DNA of 64,000 bases from contig NZ_JAGQDE010000014.1 in the NCBI RefSeq assembly GCF_018069755.1, positions 1-64,000 on the forward strand, written 5' to 3'. The position numbers were made by a program, and so were the translations under genes. Source of the stretch: Ideonella aquatica. GTDB taxonomy: Bacteria; Pseudomonadota; Gammaproteobacteria; Burkholderiales; Burkholderiaceae_C. The first letter of the stretch is position 1. The number at the start of each line of letters is the position of its first letter. Below the pieces are notes generated by a model. It made no database searches and was not told the origin of the DNA. It saw only the letters and a list, made by a program, of their open reading frames with translations. Shown in pieces: positions 13,757 through 21,616 of the stretch.

Positions 13757-14058
13757 TGCCGGTTAGGTGGTGGACAGTTCCAGATCGGTAGGCCCCGGGT
13801 AGAACCCGGACAGTTGCGACGATCGTTGCTCTGCGGTGGCGGTTTAGAGCTGGACACTTCGATGCCTGGTCGTCTCTCAACCATGTCTGCACCTTCACTC
13901 CTGGCACCGCCTGGAGGCCAAGTGTCCAGCTTTGTACCGTCGGGGGCACTTTCGAAGGGGTTCTGAGTGCAAGCGGATCAACTCCGGACGGTAGGCGGGT
14001 TGTTCAGGGACGCTGGCGGGTAGAGCCCGGACCGAAGCGGTTCAAGTCTGGACACTTG
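13757..14058. other. iteron-like repeats, candidate replication origin
   Basis: This gene-free stretch between rep and the parAB genes carries degenerate direct repeats of the form GGKTAGARCnnGGACASTT. Copies with the core (T/C)GGACA are at 13771-13780, 13797-13815 and 13841-13860, a partial one at 14018-14034, another at 14049-14058, and an inverted one at 13920-13928. Spacing is irregular. Direct repeats beside a Rep_3 gene mark replication origins in this plasmid class. No DnaA box was identified with confidence. The following stretch to about 14,160 is more AT-rich and probably holds the parAB promoter. Confidence 0.5.
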
Positions 14059-14177
14059 CCGTCACGAGGACTCGCTAAGATGTTGTCGTGAAAAGACTTT
14101 TTCGCGGGTCGGCAGGTCTAGATGTATTTAAGAGACTTTGAATCCCTTAGAACTCCCCCCGGAGAGGAGCCGCTTCT

Positions 14178-14228
14178 ATGAAGTTCGAGGAGATCAAGGC
14201 TGCGCGAGCTCGGTTTGACTGCCGATGA
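14178..14228 (+). CDS. 16-residue leader peptide upstream of parA
   Basis: A short frame, MKFEEIKAARARFDCR, follows a strong ribosome-binding sequence (GGAGAGGAG at 14161-14169). Its TGA (14226-14228) lies four bases before the parA ATG at 14233. Ribosomes finishing it could restart on parA, which itself lacks a separate ribosome-binding site. Whether the peptide has any function of its own is unknown. Confidence 0.4.
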   Translation: MKFEEIKAARARFDCR

Positions 14229-14232
14229 GGCC

Positions 14233-15531
14233 ATGACTCCTATGACAGATCAGAGAGTCTTCGATTTTCCTCAGAGTGAGCGGATAATCGAAGCATCTGA
14301 GATGAAGACGGAGATCATGATGGCAACAAGCGAGCAGGACCTACCCGCCGAGATGCCCTCGGCGCCCATCCGCAAGCAGTCGTTGGGTGACATCGAAGCA
14401 CAGGCCGCACGAATCGCAGCAATGATGAGCGCGATCCGATCGACCATGTTGTCACCCACCTCCGCCAAGAAGGCGCCGTCGGTCAGCGCGGCGCAACTGG
14501 CGCTGATGTGCGGCGTCGACAAGAGCAAGATAGCGTACCGCCTTTCCCGTGGTGGCTTGCCGGAGGGACAGATGGCAGGCAACCGGCGCGAGTGGACGAT
14601 GGAGGAAGCGCGTGTCTGGGTCCGTGATCTGCGTGCCAGCCACATGCGGCCTACGGACGCCGCTGGCACGACGATTACCGTGGCCAACTTCAAAGGCGGT
14701 GTCGCAAAGACCACGACTGCGGTGACCTTGGCTCAAGGCATGTCTATGCGAGGGCACCGAGTCTTGTTGCTGGATCTGGACCCACAGGGCTCGGCCACCA
14801 CGCTCTTTGGCGTGTTGCCGGATGCCGAGGTTGAGCAGGAGCATACGGCCTTGCCGCTCTTCTCCGGTGCTGAAGAGGATCTGAGTTATGCGATCCGGCC
14901 AAGTTACTGGCCGGGCATCGACATCGTCTGCGCTGCTCCCCTGCTCTTCGGAGCGGAGTTCGCTCTTCCAGCTCGGCAGACTCGCGACGCGGGGTTCGAG
15001 TTCTGGCGTTGTCTGGACCGCGGGCTGGACCAGGCGCGTAGCGACTACGACGTCATCGTGATTGACACCCCCCCTGCCCTGTCCTATGTGACCATCAATG
15101 CTCTGATGGCTGCTGACGGCGTGTTGATGCCACTGCCGCCCTCGGCGCTGGACTTCGCCAGCTCTGCGCAGTTCTGGGACTTGTTCTCCGATCTGTGCAA
15201 CCAACTCATCCTGAGCCGTGGCCAGGACAAGACCTTCGAGTTCATTGACGTCTTGCTGTCTCGGGTGGAGTCTGCCGATGCCGCCAGTTCTGTGGTCCGT
15301 CAGTGGGTGATGCAAGGGTATGGCGACAAGGTCCTGCCCATTGAGATCCCAAAGACCGCCGTGGCTGCCACGGCCTCGGCAGAGTTCGGCACGGTGTTTG
15401 ATCTACCCAGAGGCGCGATGAACGCCAAGACCTTTTCTCGAGCCAGGGATGCCTACGATCGCATGTGCGAGCTGATTGAGCAGCAGGTGCAGGCAGTGTG
15501 GGCCGGTCAACGCGTGAACGCTGGGGGCTGA
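14233..15531 (+). CDS. parA: ParA-family partition ATPase with N-terminal DNA-binding domain
   Basis: The 432-residue protein has a deviant Walker A motif, KGGVAKTT (residues 154-161), LLLDLDPQGSATTLFG after it, and DVIVIDTPPALSYVT as the later ATPase motif. The N-terminal 120 residues include a helix-turn-helix-like region (SAAQLALMCGVDKSKIAYRLSR) as in type Ia ParA proteins of P1-like plasmids, which also repress their own operon. With ParB it segregates plasmid copies. The stop is one base before parB. ATG 14233 was chosen because it follows the leader stop; ATG 14242 and TTG 14215 are alternatives. Confidence 0.87.
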   Translation: MTPMTDQRVFDFPQSERIIEASEMKTEIMMATSEQDLPAEMPSAPIRKQSLGDIEAQAARIAAMMSAIRSTMLSPTSAKKAPSVSAAQLALMCGVDKSKIAYRLSRGGLPEGQMAGNRREWTMEEARVWVRDLRASHMRPTDAAGTTITVANFKGGVAKTTTAVTLAQGMSMRGHRVLLLDLDPQGSATTLFGVLPDAEVEQEHTALPLFSGAEEDLSYAIRPSYWPGIDIVCAAPLLFGAEFALPARQTRDAGFEFWRCLDRGLDQARSDYDVIVIDTPPALSYVTINALMAADGVLMPLPPSALDFASSAQFWDLFSDLCNQLILSRGQDKTFEFIDVLLSRVESADAASSVVRQWVMQGYGDKVLPIEIPKTAVAATASAEFGTVFDLPRGAMNAKTFSRARDAYDRMCELIEQQVQAVWAGQRVNAGG

Positions 15532-15532
15532 G

Positions 15533-16639
15533 ATGACCAAGTTTCGTGACAAGGCCGCGCGCCTGGATTTCAGTAATCTGCCAGGCTTGGCGGCTGCAGG
15601 AGCAGGGGAGGGTGGAACCGTTCCACCCCCTGCTGAGATCCATCGCCCGAAGACGGCACCAGGCGCGATGATGGCTTTCGCCGCGGACGCCCGATCAGAG
15701 CTATTGGCTGAGAACCAGGCGCTGAAGGCCCAGGCGGAGGAGGTCGAAACACTGCGTGGCAAAGTCCATGAGTTGGCCGCCGACCTTTCTCAATGGGACG
15801 GTGCCAAGGCGACCAGGCAGATTGATCCGAAGCGGATCAGTCGGAGCCGGTGGGCCAACAGGCACGAGCTGAGCTTTGCCGATGCTGAGTTCCAGCAGCT
15901 GAAGGACGAACTGGCGAACGCCGGAGGTAATGTTCAGCCCATCAAGGTTCGACCCGTGGGGCGTGACGAGCAGGGCGAGCTCTATGAAGTTGTCTTTGGC
16001 CATCGCCGGCATCAGGGCTGCTTGGAGCTTGGGCTTCCAGTTCTGGCGCTGGTGGAGAACCTGTCGGACCAGGGACTCTTCGTGGACATGGATCGCGAGA
16101 ACCGTGCTCGAAAGAGTCTCTCGCCCTACGAGCAAGGACGGATGTACCAGCGAGCGTTGGACGAAGGACTCTTTCCGTCGAACCGCAAGCTCGCAGATGC
16201 CGTCGGCGTTGACCTGAGCGCATTGGGCAAGTCACTGTCGTTGGCGAAGTTGCCTCACCAGGTGGTAGCCGCCTTTTTGTCGCCGCTTGAGATTCAGTTC
16301 CGCTGGGCAAAGCCATTGGCCGATGCGCTGGAAGCTGACCAGGCGGGTGTGATCCAGCGTGCAGACGCCATCACGAAACTCGAGCCAAGGCCGTCCGCCA
16401 AGGATGTCTTTCTGCGCTTGGTTGGGCAGCAAGGGGAGGGGGGTGGAACCGTTCAACCCCCAGCGGCTGCGTCGTTGCTGCTGCAAACCGGGAGCAGGCG
16501 ATGGGGTAGCTTGAGTGTGGCTCCGGATGGTGCAGTGAGCATCAAGTTGAAGGCGGGTGTGTTGGCCGTCGACCGCCAGAAGGCCTTGGCCAAGCTGCTG
16601 GCTGACTTCCTTAGCGACTCGCAGCCCACGAAGCGATAG
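15533..16639 (+). CDS. parB: ParB-family partition protein
   Basis: The 368-residue protein has the ParB N-terminal fold (PIKVRPVGRDEQGELYEVVFGHRRHQGCLELG, about 138-170, with the GHRR box), the LSPYEQGRMYQRALDEG segment and a helix-turn-helix (SNRKLADAVGVDLSALGKSLSLA). A coiled coil near residues 60-85 and a variable C-terminal domain complete it. It binds centromere sites and works with the adjacent ParA. Two copies of a palindromic repeat (GTGGAAccgTTCCAC) lie inside this gene and one just after it. Those positions encode GGTVPPP and GGTVQPP in low-complexity linkers, so the DNA rather than the protein may be what is conserved. Confidence 0.85.
   Translation: MTKFRDKAARLDFSNLPGLAAAGAGEGGTVPPPAEIHRPKTAPGAMMAFAADARSELLAENQALKAQAEEVETLRGKVHELAADLSQWDGAKATRQIDPKRISRSRWANRHELSFADAEFQQLKDELANAGGNVQPIKVRPVGRDEQGELYEVVFGHRRHQGCLELGLPVLALVENLSDQGLFVDMDRENRARKSLSPYEQGRMYQRALDEGLFPSNRKLADAVGVDLSALGKSLSLAKLPHQVVAAFLSPLEIQFRWAKPLADALEADQAGVIQRADAITKLEPRPSAKDVFLRLVGQQGEGGGTVQPPAAASLLLQTGSRRWGSLSVAPDGAVSIKLKAGVLAVDRQKALAKLLADFLSDSQPTKR
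15611..15627. repeat. palindromic repeat copy 1, candidate centromere site inside parB
   Basis: GGTGGAA and TTCCACC flank a CCG centre, near the 5' end of parB. The same sequence recurs at 16441-16459 (one mismatch) and at 16662-16684. Repeated palindromes in and around parB are often ParB-binding (parS) sites; this is an inference from position and symmetry. Confidence 0.45.
16441..16459. repeat. palindromic repeat copy 2 inside parB
   Basis: GGGTGGAACCG followed by TTCAACCC: the same palindrome as copy 1 with a single mismatch in the right arm. It lies in the segment encoding the linker before the ParB C-terminal domain. Confidence 0.4.
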
Positions 16640-16661
16640 GGTGTTGAGGCGGGGTCTGCAT

Positions 16662-16693
16662 GGGGGTGGAACCGTTCCACCCCCTTTTTTTTT
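16662..16693 (+). terminator. rho-independent terminator of parAB, also palindromic repeat copy 3
   Basis: Ten-base arms GGGGGTGGAA and TTCCACCCCC around CCG form a perfect hairpin followed by nine T residues, 23 bases after the parB stop. It is a strong intrinsic terminator for the parAB transcript. It also contains the same palindrome that occurs twice within parB, so it may have a second role as a protein-binding site. Confidence 0.8.
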
Positions 16694-16719
16694 GCCTGAC
16701 CCCTCGATGTGGTCAGCGG

Positions 16720-18612
16720 CTACTCGCCGCTGAAGGCCCCTTGCAGAGCCTCCAATTGCCGATCCAGCTGCGCTCTTGTGTAACGACTGGTGGTCCGAGG
16801 GTCGGCATGGCCCAGCTGCTGCTGCACCACGTCCAGTGGAATGCCGCGTTCCACCGCTCTCGTGCCGAACGTGTGTCTAAGCCAATGCGGGCTGGCACGC
16901 CAGGCCTCCTGCCGAGCTGATTCAATCAGCGTTGCCAACCTCAGTGCCTTGGTCAGCCAGACCCGCACGGTCTTGTAGAGCGCCTCATAGCTGATAGGCT
17001 CCATTGGGTCTGTGGCACTGGCCAAGAGTGGCGCGTCGCCAGGAGCCTGCCCCAGAGGTGGAAGGTGCCGAGTGCGCAGATACTCTTCGAGGGCATGCAC
17101 AGCCTGGGGCGGGATGGCAACCAGGCGGTTGCGTGAACCCTTGCCATGTACCTGCAAAACCCGCCGACCTTTATGTGACCTGAAGTCGTCAAGCCTTGCC
17201 TGCACCAGCTCGGTAGATCGCAGGCCGGTTGCCTCCACAAAGCGCAGCACAAAGACGATCCTGTGCAGGGCAGGGGAGGGCGGTTGTTCGGCGAGCACTC
17301 GTAGAATCTCGGACCAGGTCTCTGGTGTGAACGCGCGACTCTCGAGTTCATTGCGGCCGGCGTCATCTCCGATGCGGCGATTGACCAACAGCCAAGGGTT
17401 GCGCACCAGGTAGCCCACGGACACCAGCCAATCGAACAGTGTGCTCAGAATCGTGGCTGACAAGCGCCTGCTGGCCACTGACAGCGGTCCTCTGAATGGG
17501 GCCCAACCGTGCTCCAGCGGTGAGGCCTTCGAGCGCGAGATCCAGTGCGCGGGCACATGCTCCAGGAACACCAGGTAGGCGCGACAGTCGTCGACGTTGA
17601 ACTGCTTGAGGCCCTTCTTTCGCTCGGCCTGCAGCCAAACCAACAGGCGCCTGGCCTCACGCCGATACGACTTCACCGTGGCCGCGGAGCCGGCACGGGC
17701 ATGTACCCAGGCTTCGATGGCGTCCTGGTCATTGCGGGCGCGAATGAACAGATCAGCCTGGCCACTGGGCTCGGCGCTGACCGGTTCAACACGCGCTTCG
17801 GCGCCAGGGGAGGGGAGGGCGGTTGCCTCCGGGCTTGCGATCACTGGTCGGATGGCGGCCGGACTGCCCTGGTCCTTGGGGCGGGCTTGCGGTGCCTCGA
17901 CGTCATGCAGAGCAAAGCGTCGAGGCGAAGCAAGCGGGTGATCTGGTAGCAACACAGCCAGGAAGGCTGCCAGGCGGGCGGCCTTGGTCTGCCCGATCGC
18001 TGCAATGCTTCGCCACCACCGACCGCCTTGGGTGATGCGCTGATGCAGATCCTGTAGCAGCAGCACCCCGCTAGCCTGCAGGCGCGCGGCGGTGACTGGA
18101 TCGAACCAGGAGTCAATGCGATCGCTCATGGCCGGAACAACCGAGGAAGAGATCTCAAGTCGGCGCAGCAGGCTCAGCTGGCGCTCTCGTAGCCGCTCGC
18201 GTCGGGCGGCCTTGGGCTCGATGGGGAAGGCCTCGCTGTAGAAGTCCTGCACCTCGCGCTCGGACCACCCATCAAGGTCGCGCTCGGCAATGAAATCCTC
18301 CAGGCTGGGGCGGTGCTCTCGGCCGTGGATGCGGATGGTGAGCCCGACCAGGCGCCAGTCCCGCTCGCCGGCGCGTCGGGCGAGTGCGCGCACGCTGTCA
18401 ACCACCAGGTGGTGGGCGCCGGGCGCCTGAAGGCCGTGGTCGATGCCCAGGTACATGGCGGCGGCCTGGTGCAGCTCGACGCCTTCGGCGATGGCTCGAA
18501 GGTGGGCGAAGTGATGGCGACCCAGCCTGACCAGGCCGCGGTGGTGCGGACCTGGGTAAGTGCCTGATTTCTCGGAGAAAAGCGGCGAGGTGGGCACGGC
18601 GCGGCGGGGCAA
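16720..18612 (-). CDS. tyrosine recombinase with N-terminal DUF3701-like domain
   Basis: The 630-residue protein has a C-terminal tyrosine-recombinase domain with the catalytic set visible: Arg in EATGLRSTELVQARL, HWLRHTFGTRA (H..R), LGHADPRTTSRYTRA (H and the nucleophilic Tyr). A SAM-like core-binding domain precedes it (about 300-400), and the first 230 residues resemble the DUF3701 integrase-associated region. Large recombinases of this type occur on plasmids of Burkholderiales and may resolve multimers or integrate the replicon. A perfect 13-base inverted repeat with a 10-base spacer lies 22 bases before its start. It is transcribed towards parB, converging on the par terminator. Confidence 0.82.
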   Translation of the reverse strand: MPRRAVPTSPLFSEKSGTYPGPHHRGLVRLGRHHFAHLRAIAEGVELHQAAAMYLGIDHGLQAPGAHHLVVDSVRALARRAGERDWRLVGLTIRIHGREHRPSLEDFIAERDLDGWSEREVQDFYSEAFPIEPKAARRERLRERQLSLLRRLEISSSVVPAMSDRIDSWFDPVTAARLQASGVLLLQDLHQRITQGGRWWRSIAAIGQTKAARLAAFLAVLLPDHPLASPRRFALHDVEAPQARPKDQGSPAAIRPVIASPEATALPSPGAEARVEPVSAEPSGQADLFIRARNDQDAIEAWVHARAGSAATVKSYRREARRLLVWLQAERKKGLKQFNVDDCRAYLVFLEHVPAHWISRSKASPLEHGWAPFRGPLSVASRRLSATILSTLFDWLVSVGYLVRNPWLLVNRRIGDDAGRNELESRAFTPETWSEILRVLAEQPPSPALHRIVFVLRFVEATGLRSTELVQARLDDFRSHKGRRVLQVHGKGSRNRLVAIPPQAVHALEEYLRTRHLPPLGQAPGDAPLLASATDPMEPISYEALYKTVRVWLTKALRLATLIESARQEAWRASPHWLRHTFGTRAVERGIPLDVVQQQLGHADPRTTSRYTRAQLDRQLEALQGAFSGE

Positions 18613-18633
18613 GGTGCTTTTCGGCGGGTATTT

Positions 18634-18669
18634 TATAGCTACAGATTATGCGCGTTATCTGTAGCTATA
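18634..18669. repeat. lox-like inverted repeat (13-base arms, 10-base asymmetric spacer) beside the recombinase gene
   Basis: TATAGCTACAGAT (18634-18646) and ATCTGTAGCTATA (18657-18669) are perfect complements around TATGCGCGTT. Two inverted recombinase-binding arms around a short asymmetric core is the geometry of tyrosine-recombinase crossover sites. Being directly upstream of the recombinase start, it could instead be its operator: the sequence CTATAAAATA on the minus strand could supply a -10 box here. Both readings are inference. Confidence 0.5.
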
Positions 18670-18797
18670 GAGCGCTGAGATGGGCCTCAGGACACCAGGG
18701 GCGACCTGCTGAACCGCCCAAAGGCGCAGGACATCGCGAGGCGAAGGCCGAGCATGACCAAACAGACGGTGGAGCGTTCCACCCTGGACGGTGTGTC

Positions 18798-18898
18798 CAC
18801 TGCTAGACGAGCACCGCCTCCTGATACGGCAACTGGGCCAAATACCTCCAGCGGAGTCCGAAGCCAGTTGCCATCGGCAACGCGCTGGTCTAGCAGTG
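18798..18898. repeat. nested imperfect palindrome of about 100 bases
   Basis: CACTGCTAGAC at 18798-18808 pairs with GTCTAGCAGTG at 18888-18898, and inside it GGCAACTGG (18828-18836) pairs with CCAGTTGCC (18864-18872). The stretch from 18,670 to 18,908 has no convincing gene. The structure could be a cis-acting plasmid site, a relic of a small mobile element or a structured RNA. Confidence 0.45.
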
Positions 18899-18908
18899 AC
18901 CCTATGAC

Positions 18909-19156
18909 TCAAACTAACAGGCCGCCGCAGAAACCGGGGCGATTCATCCAGGCATCGCGATAGCGAACGCGCCGGAAGAAGAGATCCTGCCAGTCCCAAT
19001 CCACACGCCGCCCGCGCTTGGCCAGCTGTTCGAACTCAATGGCGACGCGCTTGGCGCTCGACGGCGTGACCAGGCGCACCTGCAAGTCCCTGCGGTCAAG
19101 TTCGTCGGCCAGCCATGAGTTGACGGCATCGAGCGCAGCCGCAAAGTCCTCGCTAA
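18909..19156 (-). pseudogene. 3' part of a small gene interrupted by the IS5 element
   Basis: The frame encodes about 80 residues (SEDFAAALDAVNSWLADELD onward, then VAIEFEQLAKRGRRVDWDWQDL) that read like a real protein. It is faintly reminiscent of GNAT-type proteins of mobile elements, but I do not assign a family. The insertion sequence begins at 19157, and the target duplication CTAA is at 19153-19156 and 20336-20339. The upstream continuation on the minus strand is at 20336-20389. It would start at an ATG just past a run of eight C, but only if the run had seven. Confidence 0.5.
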
Positions 19157-20335
19157 GGAAGGTCTGCACAAAGCCCGCCCGAGCATGGCAATGCGCTGAA
19201 CCGATAGGAATGTGATGCCGCCGGCCGCTGATTCGCATCATTCGACCGCCTCGGGGCTGCGGAATCGGCCGTCGCGGTGCCCATCTGCCAGGCTGCGGAC
19301 GCACTCATGCCATCGCCCCGATGAGTTTGCGCCGCACCAGCCACAGGTTGGCCAGCGCAAACAGTGTGTGCAACTGCGCCGTGTTCTTGGCCAAGCCTCG
19401 GTAGCGGACCTTGGCATGCCCGAACTGGCGTTTGACCACCCGGAACGGGTGTTCCACCCGAGCCCGGATGCCAGCCTTGACCCGCTCCAGCTGATCGACC
19501 AGACGATCCATCGGATCGCTGAGGTCCAGTGTCCTGCGAAGGCCCGGGCGCATGGCGATGTGCCAGGTCACGTCGCCGCGGGCATCGGGCCGTTTGCCAG
19601 CGCCTTGGTAGCCCGCATCTGCGAAGACTTCTCGGTCACTTTCACGCACCAGGCTGTTGGCCTCGATCACATCGTTGACCGCGCCGCTGGTGCCCTTGAC
19701 GGTGTGGACCGGACCCGACTCGATGTCCACGCCGATGTGGCACTTCATGCCGAAGTACCACTGTTGGCCCTTGCGGCTTTGCTTCATCTCCGGGTCGCGC
19801 TCACCGCTGCTGTTCTTGGTCGAGCTGGGTGCAGCGATCAAGGTGGCGTCCACCACCGTGCCGCTCTTGAGCATCACGCCCTTGGCGCTGAGCAAGTCGT
19901 TGACGGTCTGCAGGATTTGAGCGGCCAGTTTGTGCTTCTCCAGCACATGACGGAATCGCAGGATCGTGCTCTCGTCGGGCAGCCGCTCGTCCCAGCCTTC
20001 CAGGCCCGCGAATTGACGAAACACCGGCATGTCATGAAGCGCCTCTTCCATCGCCGGGTCGCTCAGCGCAAACCACTGCTGCATGAAGTGAATGCGCAGC
20101 ATGGTCTCGGGCGAGAACGGCGGGCGGCCTCGCTTGCCTTCAGGCAAGAACGGCGACACCAGCGCCACCAGGTCAGCCCAGGGAACGACCTTCTCCATCT
20201 CGTCCAGGAACTCCCGGCGCCGCGTTCGCTTGGCCGTCTGTCCCAAGCCCAGGCTGTGCTGCTTCATGAGTCGTATCGTCTCAGCGCTTCAGGCCGATGC
20301 CAAGCCTGGCGTGGGGCGATTTGTGCAGACCTTCC
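19157..20335 (-). mobile_element. complete IS5-family insertion sequence
   Basis: The 1,179-base element has terminal inverted repeats GGAAGGTCTGCACAAA at both ends (16 perfect bases) and is flanked by the 4-base direct repeat CTAA, as expected for IS5. It carries one transposase gene and appears intact. Confidence 0.9.
19305..20267 (-). CDS. IS5-family transposase
   Basis: The 320-residue protein shows the DDE transposase layout of IS5. An N-terminal DUF772-like region includes PFSPETMLRIHFMQQWFALSD and LPDESTILRFRHVLEKHKL. The DDE core has VVDATLIAAPSSTKN (first D), VFADAGYQG (second D) and the C-terminal RARVEHPFRVVKRQFGHAKVRYRGL containing the E of the YREK-like signature. Length and motifs are those of a functional enzyme that cuts and joins the element's ends. 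Confidence 0.92.
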   Translation of the reverse strand: MKQHSLGLGQTAKRTRRREFLDEMEKVVPWADLVALVSPFLPEGKRGRPPFSPETMLRIHFMQQWFALSDPAMEEALHDMPVFRQFAGLEGWDERLPDESTILRFRHVLEKHKLAAQILQTVNDLLSAKGVMLKSGTVVDATLIAAPSSTKNSSGERDPEMKQSRKGQQWYFGMKCHIGVDIESGPVHTVKGTSGAVNDVIEANSLVRESDREVFADAGYQGAGKRPDARGDVTWHIAMRPGLRRTLDLSDPMDRLVDQLERVKAGIRARVEHPFRVVKRQFGHAKVRYRGLAKNTAQLHTLFALANLWLVRRKLIGAMA

Positions 20336-20389
20336 CTAATGGCAGCCGCTTGGCTGGGCTGTTCGTGCGCCGGGGGGGGATATCATTCA
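20336..20389 (-). pseudogene. 5' part of the interrupted small gene, with a run of eight C
   Basis: Read on the minus strand and joined across the IS5 target site, the frame continues upstream through HEQPSQAAAIS and then meets a stop. Deleting one base from the eight-C run (20372-20379 on the plus strand are G) would connect it to an ATG (MISPPAHEQ). The run may be a slippage site, a sequencing error or a decay mutation. Confidence 0.3.
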
Positions 20390-20538
20390 CTGGCCAACCA
20401 CGGAGCTGGCGGCGAAGGTGCGAAGTGCTCAGGTCGAGCACGTTGATTGCCACAGTGCGGCAAATGCCCCTATTATCAGGGGGTAGCCCGGAAGGCAGTA
20501 CGTATCCGGATCGAATCAGCCAAACCACAGGGATTCAC

Positions 20539-21249
20539 ATGCGTACTGCGACGATTCTGCGCGCGAGCGCAGCTTTGATTGTCTCGACGATGCTCGGCAC
20601 GGCAATGGCCGGCGACATCCGCAAGACGCCGCTGCCAGATCCGGCCACGTCGATCAAACAGTTCGGCTACTCGGCGACCCAGAACTCAAGCCTGCTTAAC
20701 TCAGCGAGCTCACTTTGGGCGCAGGTTCCGCCGGCCTCATGGACCGCGAACACCTACACGCTGCGCAGCAAGATGGCGCTGGCGCTGGGTTCCACCGGAG
20801 TCGACACGGCCTTGGCCAACGTGATAATCAATGTTTGCAAGGTCTACGCGCGTGATCCGCAGCATTGCGTGATCTACACAACGGCAGTGGCCTGTGCGGA
20901 GAGCTCATGCGGCGACCCGTCGCTGGCGCCCGCGATCCAGAACAACATCTTCGGTCTGCACAGCGGACAGATGTCCTATTCGTCTCGGACCGAGGCGGTG
21001 AAGTACTGGATCACCAAGGGCTACAACAGCACTTGGTACACCGCCAACGAAGGCTACTTCTATGGCTACTGCGCGCAGACCTACTTCTGCGCGCGTGGCG
21101 TGGATTACAGCACCTACTTCTTCTACAGCAACGTCGTGAACATGCCACCGACCTCGCACTACTGCATGAGCGAGGCTGGGTCGAATATCAGCGGATACTG
21201 CCCCAAGGGCTACAACAACTCGTCACTCGCGTACTACCGTGTGAGGTGA
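20539..21249 (+). CDS. secreted lysozyme/glucosaminidase-like protein, unassigned family
   Basis: The 236-residue product has a signal peptide ending GTAMAG. The central segment YTTAVACAESSCGDPSLAP...NNIFGLHSG recalls the catalytic helix region of FlgJ/glucosaminidase and lysozyme-like folds, where the Glu after AxA is catalytic and NNxFG(I/L)K is conserved. The C-terminal 80 residues are rich in Tyr and Cys (YFYGYCAQTYFC, SHYCMSEAG, GYCPKG) and may be held by disulphides. A role in cutting peptidoglycan, for instance as a transglycosylase of a conjugation system, is possible but not shown. The start at 20539 has AGGGA six bases upstream; a longer frame upstream lacks a signal peptide. Confidence 0.6.
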   Translation: MRTATILRASAALIVSTMLGTAMAGDIRKTPLPDPATSIKQFGYSATQNSSLLNSASSLWAQVPPASWTANTYTLRSKMALALGSTGVDTALANVIINVCKVYARDPQHCVIYTTAVACAESSCGDPSLAPAIQNNIFGLHSGQMSYSSRTEAVKYWITKGYNSTWYTANEGYFYGYCAQTYFCARGVDYSTYFFYSNVVNMPPTSHYCMSEAGSNISGYCPKGYNNSSLAYYRVR

Positions 21250-21279
21250 TCTGTATTGAGCCAGTAGAACCTGCATAGG

Positions 21280-21369
21280 TCAGGCCTCAAATGCGAAGGC
21301 CTCAGCGGAGGTCTTCATGTTCAGCGCCTGGTGCGGGCGCCGGTGGTCGTAGAAGTGAATCCAGCCGCC
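21280..21369 (-). pseudogene. C-terminal fragment of an IS3-family transposase (OrfB)
   Basis: Thirty codons ending in TGA read WIHFYDHRRPHQALNMKTSA and then EAFAFEA, which is the typical C-terminus of IS3-family OrfB integrases. No start, upstream DDE motif or inverted repeat remains. Confidence 0.7.
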
Positions 21370-21616
21370 GCGGTGCTGGTGCCTGACAACACCCGCCACT
21401 TCGAGCGCGTGGCCGGTTTACGGCTCGAGAATTGGGTGCGCACCGGGCTACGCTGACCAGATCACGCATCTCCATGCCGCCTGGGATAGGCCTCGTTCCA
21501 GTCTGACCAACTCTCGCACCCAGGCCGGGGCGCTTCGTAGCGGCGCACCCATCCCCGTCACCGTCAGAGTTGAACGACGTTATGCCTGCCCCCGTCATTC
21601 GCTGTCCGCATAAAGA

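Noticed and set aside
13686-13949. Minus-strand 87-codon frame across the origin region
   Set aside because: It spans the iteron-like repeats and the rep operator and has no coding features.
18798-18898. Integron attC site
   Set aside because: The imperfect palindrome lacks the GTTRRRY core and there is no cassette or integron integrase.
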